The position numbers were made by a program, and so were the translations under genes. From the NCBI RefSeq assembly GCF_014641635.1, contig NZ_BMIC01000002.1, forward strand, positions 310,001-374,000: a DNA stretch of 64,000 nucleotides. The letters are read 5' to 3'. Origin of the DNA: Aquaticitalea lipolytica. GTDB lineage: Bacteria; Bacteroidota; Bacteroidia; Flavobacteriales; Flavobacteriaceae. Below, one piece after another: positions 61,891 to 64,000 of the stretch. Below the pieces are notes generated by a model. The model was given only the letters and a program-made list of their open reading frames with translations, made no database searches and had not been told where the DNA came from. How positions within the stretch are numbered: the first letter of the stretch is position 1; every line of letters starts with the position of its first letter.

Positions 61891-64000
61891 ATGACAAAAT
61901 CTTTATTAATTATTCTTATTGGCTTAATTAGCTTCTCATCGTTCTCTCAAATTAACGGAATCGTTAAAGACAATAAAAACCAAACACTTCCTTTTGTAAA
62001 TATATATGTAGAAAATACATATATAGGCACTACTAGTAATGAAGAAGGTAATTATGAGTTAAACATTAGAAAAGCAGACACTTACACTATAGTTTTTCAG
62101 TTTTTAGGATATAAAACAGTAAAGAAAACTGTTAAAATTGAAACATTTCCATATACTTTAGATGCAATTTTAGCTGAAGAAGAAATTTCACTTAATGAAG
62201 TAGTAGTTAACTCTAACGAGAATCCAGCTAATAAAATAATTAGAAAAGCTATAGAGTTTAGAAAATCTAATCTTGAAAAAATAAATTCGTATAAAGCCGA
62301 TTTTTACTCTCGAGGATTAATAAGAATTAAAAATGCACCTGAAAAAATATTTGGTCAAGATATTGGTGATCTTGGAGGAGGGTTAGACTCAACGAGAAGT
62401 GGTGTTATTTACTTATCTGAAACGATTTCAAAAATTGAATTTTTAAGACCCGACAAACTTAAAGAAAAGATAACAGGCTCTAAAGTAAGTGGTGATGATA
62501 GTGGTTTTAGTTTTAATACTGCTATAGATGTAGATTATAATTTTTACGACAATACTATAGAGCTTGGCAATCAGATCATATCTCCAATTGCAAACAATGC
62601 TTTTAGTTACTACAATTATAAATTAGATGGTATTTTTTATGATGATAAAGGTAACCTCATCAATAAAGTTACAGTAATTCCTAAAAGAGAAAACGACCCT
62701 ATTTTTGCAGGAACCATATACATTGTAGAAAACCAATGGACTATTTATGCTCTAGAACTTGATATAACAGGCACACAAGCTCGAATACCTGCAGCAGACG
62801 TTATAACTATAAAACAAGACTTCTCATATTCAGAAACAGATAAAGTTTGGGCTAAAATATCTCAAAAAATAGATTTTAAATATGCTATTTTTGGTATTAA
62901 AGGTGATGGTCGTTTTACAGCAGTTTATAGCAACTATATTTTTAATCCAGAAATAACAAAAAAAGAGTTTGGTAGAGAAATAGTGGCTTTTGAAGACAAT
63001 GCCAATAAAAAAGATTCAACATTTTGGCAAGCTATTCGTCCTGTACCATTAACAGATGAAGAGATCACAGACTACATAAAAAAAGATAGTATTCAGGTGG
63101 TACGCGACTCTAAAACCTATAAAGATTCTATTGATAGAGTAAATAATAAGTTTAAAATTGGCAAGCTCTTTTCTGGTTACAATTACAGTAATACTTATAA
63201 AAACTGGAATGCAGGAATAACATCTCCAATTTCAACTTTCACATTCAATACAGTACAAGGTTGGAATGCTAATATTAGTGCTTACTATCGTAAAAACTAT
63301 GACGAATACAAACGCTATTTTTCTCTTAGTGGAACAGTAAACTATGGCTTTAGTGATGATAGGTTAAGAGGAACCCTTGCCGCTACTTATAAATTTAATA
63401 ATATTAGTAGACCTTTTTTAACTATTTCTGGAGGTATAACTACACAACAATTTAATGCAAGCGAGCCAATATCAAGATCTCTAAATAGTGGTTTTTCTTT
63501 ATTCTCAGAACAAAACTATATGAAAATATATGAAAATAGTTTTGCTCAAATTGCCTATTCTAATGAATTATTTAATGGCTTCCGATTAAACTCTAGTATT
63601 AGTTATCAAAACAGAAAAGCGTTATTTAATACTACAGATCAAGCTTGGTATCCAAAGGACAACAGAGAATATACAAGCAATAACCCATTAGATGATACAG
63701 CATATGGTATTGCTCCATTTAATAATCACACTATTTTTAAATTAGATATTAGTGGTCGAATTAATTTTGATCAGGATTATATGAGCTATCCTGATAGCAA
63801 GTTTAATATTCCAAACGGCAAGTATCCAACTCTAATTTTAGGTTATGAAAAAGGATTCTCATCATCTATTTCAGATTATAATTTCGATCAGATTAAGGGT
63901 AGGTTAACACAAAGCTTTAATATTAGAGACAAAGGTCGTTTTCAATACAACTTAAAAGCTGGACAGTTTTTTAATGCCGATAATATTGCTTTTATGGATT
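61891..64000 (+). CDS. DUF5686/CarboxypepD_reg-like outer-membrane protein, 3' end missing
   Basis: The frame is open from the ATG at 61891 to the window edge (703 codons). A signal peptide (TKSLLIILIGLISFSSFSQ) is followed by a CarboxypepD_reg-like domain at about 20-110 (INGIVKDNKNQTLPFVNIYV, then GTTSNEEGNYEL), and then the DUF5686 region (VVVNSNENPANKIIRKAIEF, then KINSYKADFYSRGL). Later stretches alternate aromatic and polar residues (TISGGITTQQFN, FAQIAYSNELFNGFRL), as in an outer-membrane beta-barrel. Full-length relatives have about 800-850 residues. Function is unknown; the regulatory-like domain resembles that of TonB-dependent receptors but no TonB plug is seen. Confidence 0.9.
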   Translation, partial: MTKSLLIILIGLISFSSFSQINGIVKDNKNQTLPFVNIYVENTYIGTTSNEEGNYELNIRKADTYTIVFQFLGYKTVKKTVKIETFPYTLDAILAEEEISLNEVVVNSNENPANKIIRKAIEFRKSNLEKINSYKADFYSRGLIRIKNAPEKIFGQDIGDLGGGLDSTRSGVIYLSETISKIEFLRPDKLKEKITGSKVSGDDSGFSFNTAIDVDYNFYDNTIELGNQIISPIANNAFSYYNYKLDGIFYDDKGNLINKVTVIPKRENDPIFAGTIYIVENQWTIYALELDITGTQARIPAADVITIKQDFSYSETDKVWAKISQKIDFKYAIFGIKGDGRFTAVYSNYIFNPEITKKEFGREIVAFEDNANKKDSTFWQAIRPVPLTDEEITDYIKKDSIQVVRDSKTYKDSIDRVNNKFKIGKLFSGYNYSNTYKNWNAGITSPISTFTFNTVQGWNANISAYYRKNYDEYKRYFSLSGTVNYGFSDDRLRGTLAATYKFNNISRPFLTISGGITTQQFNASEPISRSLNSGFSLFSEQNYMKIYENSFAQIAYSNELFNGFRLNSSISYQNRKALFNTTDQAWYPKDNREYTSNNPLDDTAYGIAPFNNHTIFKLDISGRINFDQDYMSYPDSKFNIPNGKYPTLILGYEKGFSSSISDYNFDQIKGRLTQSFNIRDKGRFQYNLKAGQFFNADNIAFMD

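Overview
The window is a low-GC, densely packed stretch of chromosome from a member of the Bacteroidetes, almost certainly family Flavobacteriaceae (Olleya / Lacinutrix / Winogradskyella-like; the genus cannot be fixed from this alone). Evidence: a type IX secretion C-terminal sorting domain (47531-49255), a DUF5686/CarboxypepD_reg-like outer-membrane protein, menaquinone genes, flavobacterial lipoproteins, a YtxJ (bacillithiol-type) protein, and promoters with the Bacteroidetes -7 element TAnnTTTG. The best promoter (TTG-N19-TATCTTTG) precedes the SRP RNA gene. There is no prophage, transposase, CRISPR array, rRNA or recognisable tRNA. Most of the window is housekeeping core genome with small accessory insertions.

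Layout. 1-2641: menaquinone operon menI-like/menF/menD on the minus strand (menD runs off the left edge). 2682-5404: small hydrolase, GNAT, SRPBCC protein, a 95-bp REP-like palindrome and a nitronate monooxygenase with a palindromic operator candidate. 5405-5751: the only gene-free stretch over 300 bp, with a 9-bp tandem repeat that reads as a possible gene remnant. 5752-8462: secreted PepSY-like protein and dnaK. 8463-13181: serine deaminase, SH3 protein, NTF2-like protein, panB, RluA-type synthase. 13178-15933: four-gene minus operon encoding an anchored protein, two tandem paralogous multi-pass proteins and a histidine kinase without a response regulator. 16009-24742: ComM/YifB, SLC13 carrier, YheT hydrolase, adenine deaminase, tilS, S23-type four-helix protein, pabB. 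24821-29458: epimerase, DEAD-family helicase, a lone abortive-infection-like gene between two identical terminator hairpins, lpdA. 29555-33797: CPBP protein, Lrp regulator divergent from a methionine gamma-lyase-family enzyme, nhaC.

33941-38623 is an oxidative-stress block: peroxiredoxin, thioredoxin and a small DUF6952-like protein in one operon, convergent with katG, followed by a fasciclin protein with a possible ECF-sigma promoter. 38655-45494: ABC-F ATPase, a TlpA-like lipoprotein lacking CXXC, transaldolase, SDR, SRP RNA, glutaminyl cyclase and a thioesterase. 45577-53980: surface/lipoproteins, glyA and fahA (divergent), a 47-aa zinc-ribbon gene and ytxJ. 54170-64000: clpB, a TraB/GumN protein, the deoC-deoD nucleoside salvage operon, SixA-like phosphatase, smpB and a truncated outer-membrane protein gene.

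The strongest new signal is a shared composite element upstream of the two heat-shock chaperone genes, dnaK and clpB. A GACA-N3-TGTC inverted repeat is followed, exactly 22 bp later in both cases, by the identical 10-mer ATTGACTTAA. CIRCE is absent, so this is a candidate heat-shock regulatory site. Other points of interest are the defence-like gene inserted between duplicated terminators, the twin-membrane-protein/kinase module, and an ABC-F protein with one intact and one degenerate composite ATP site.
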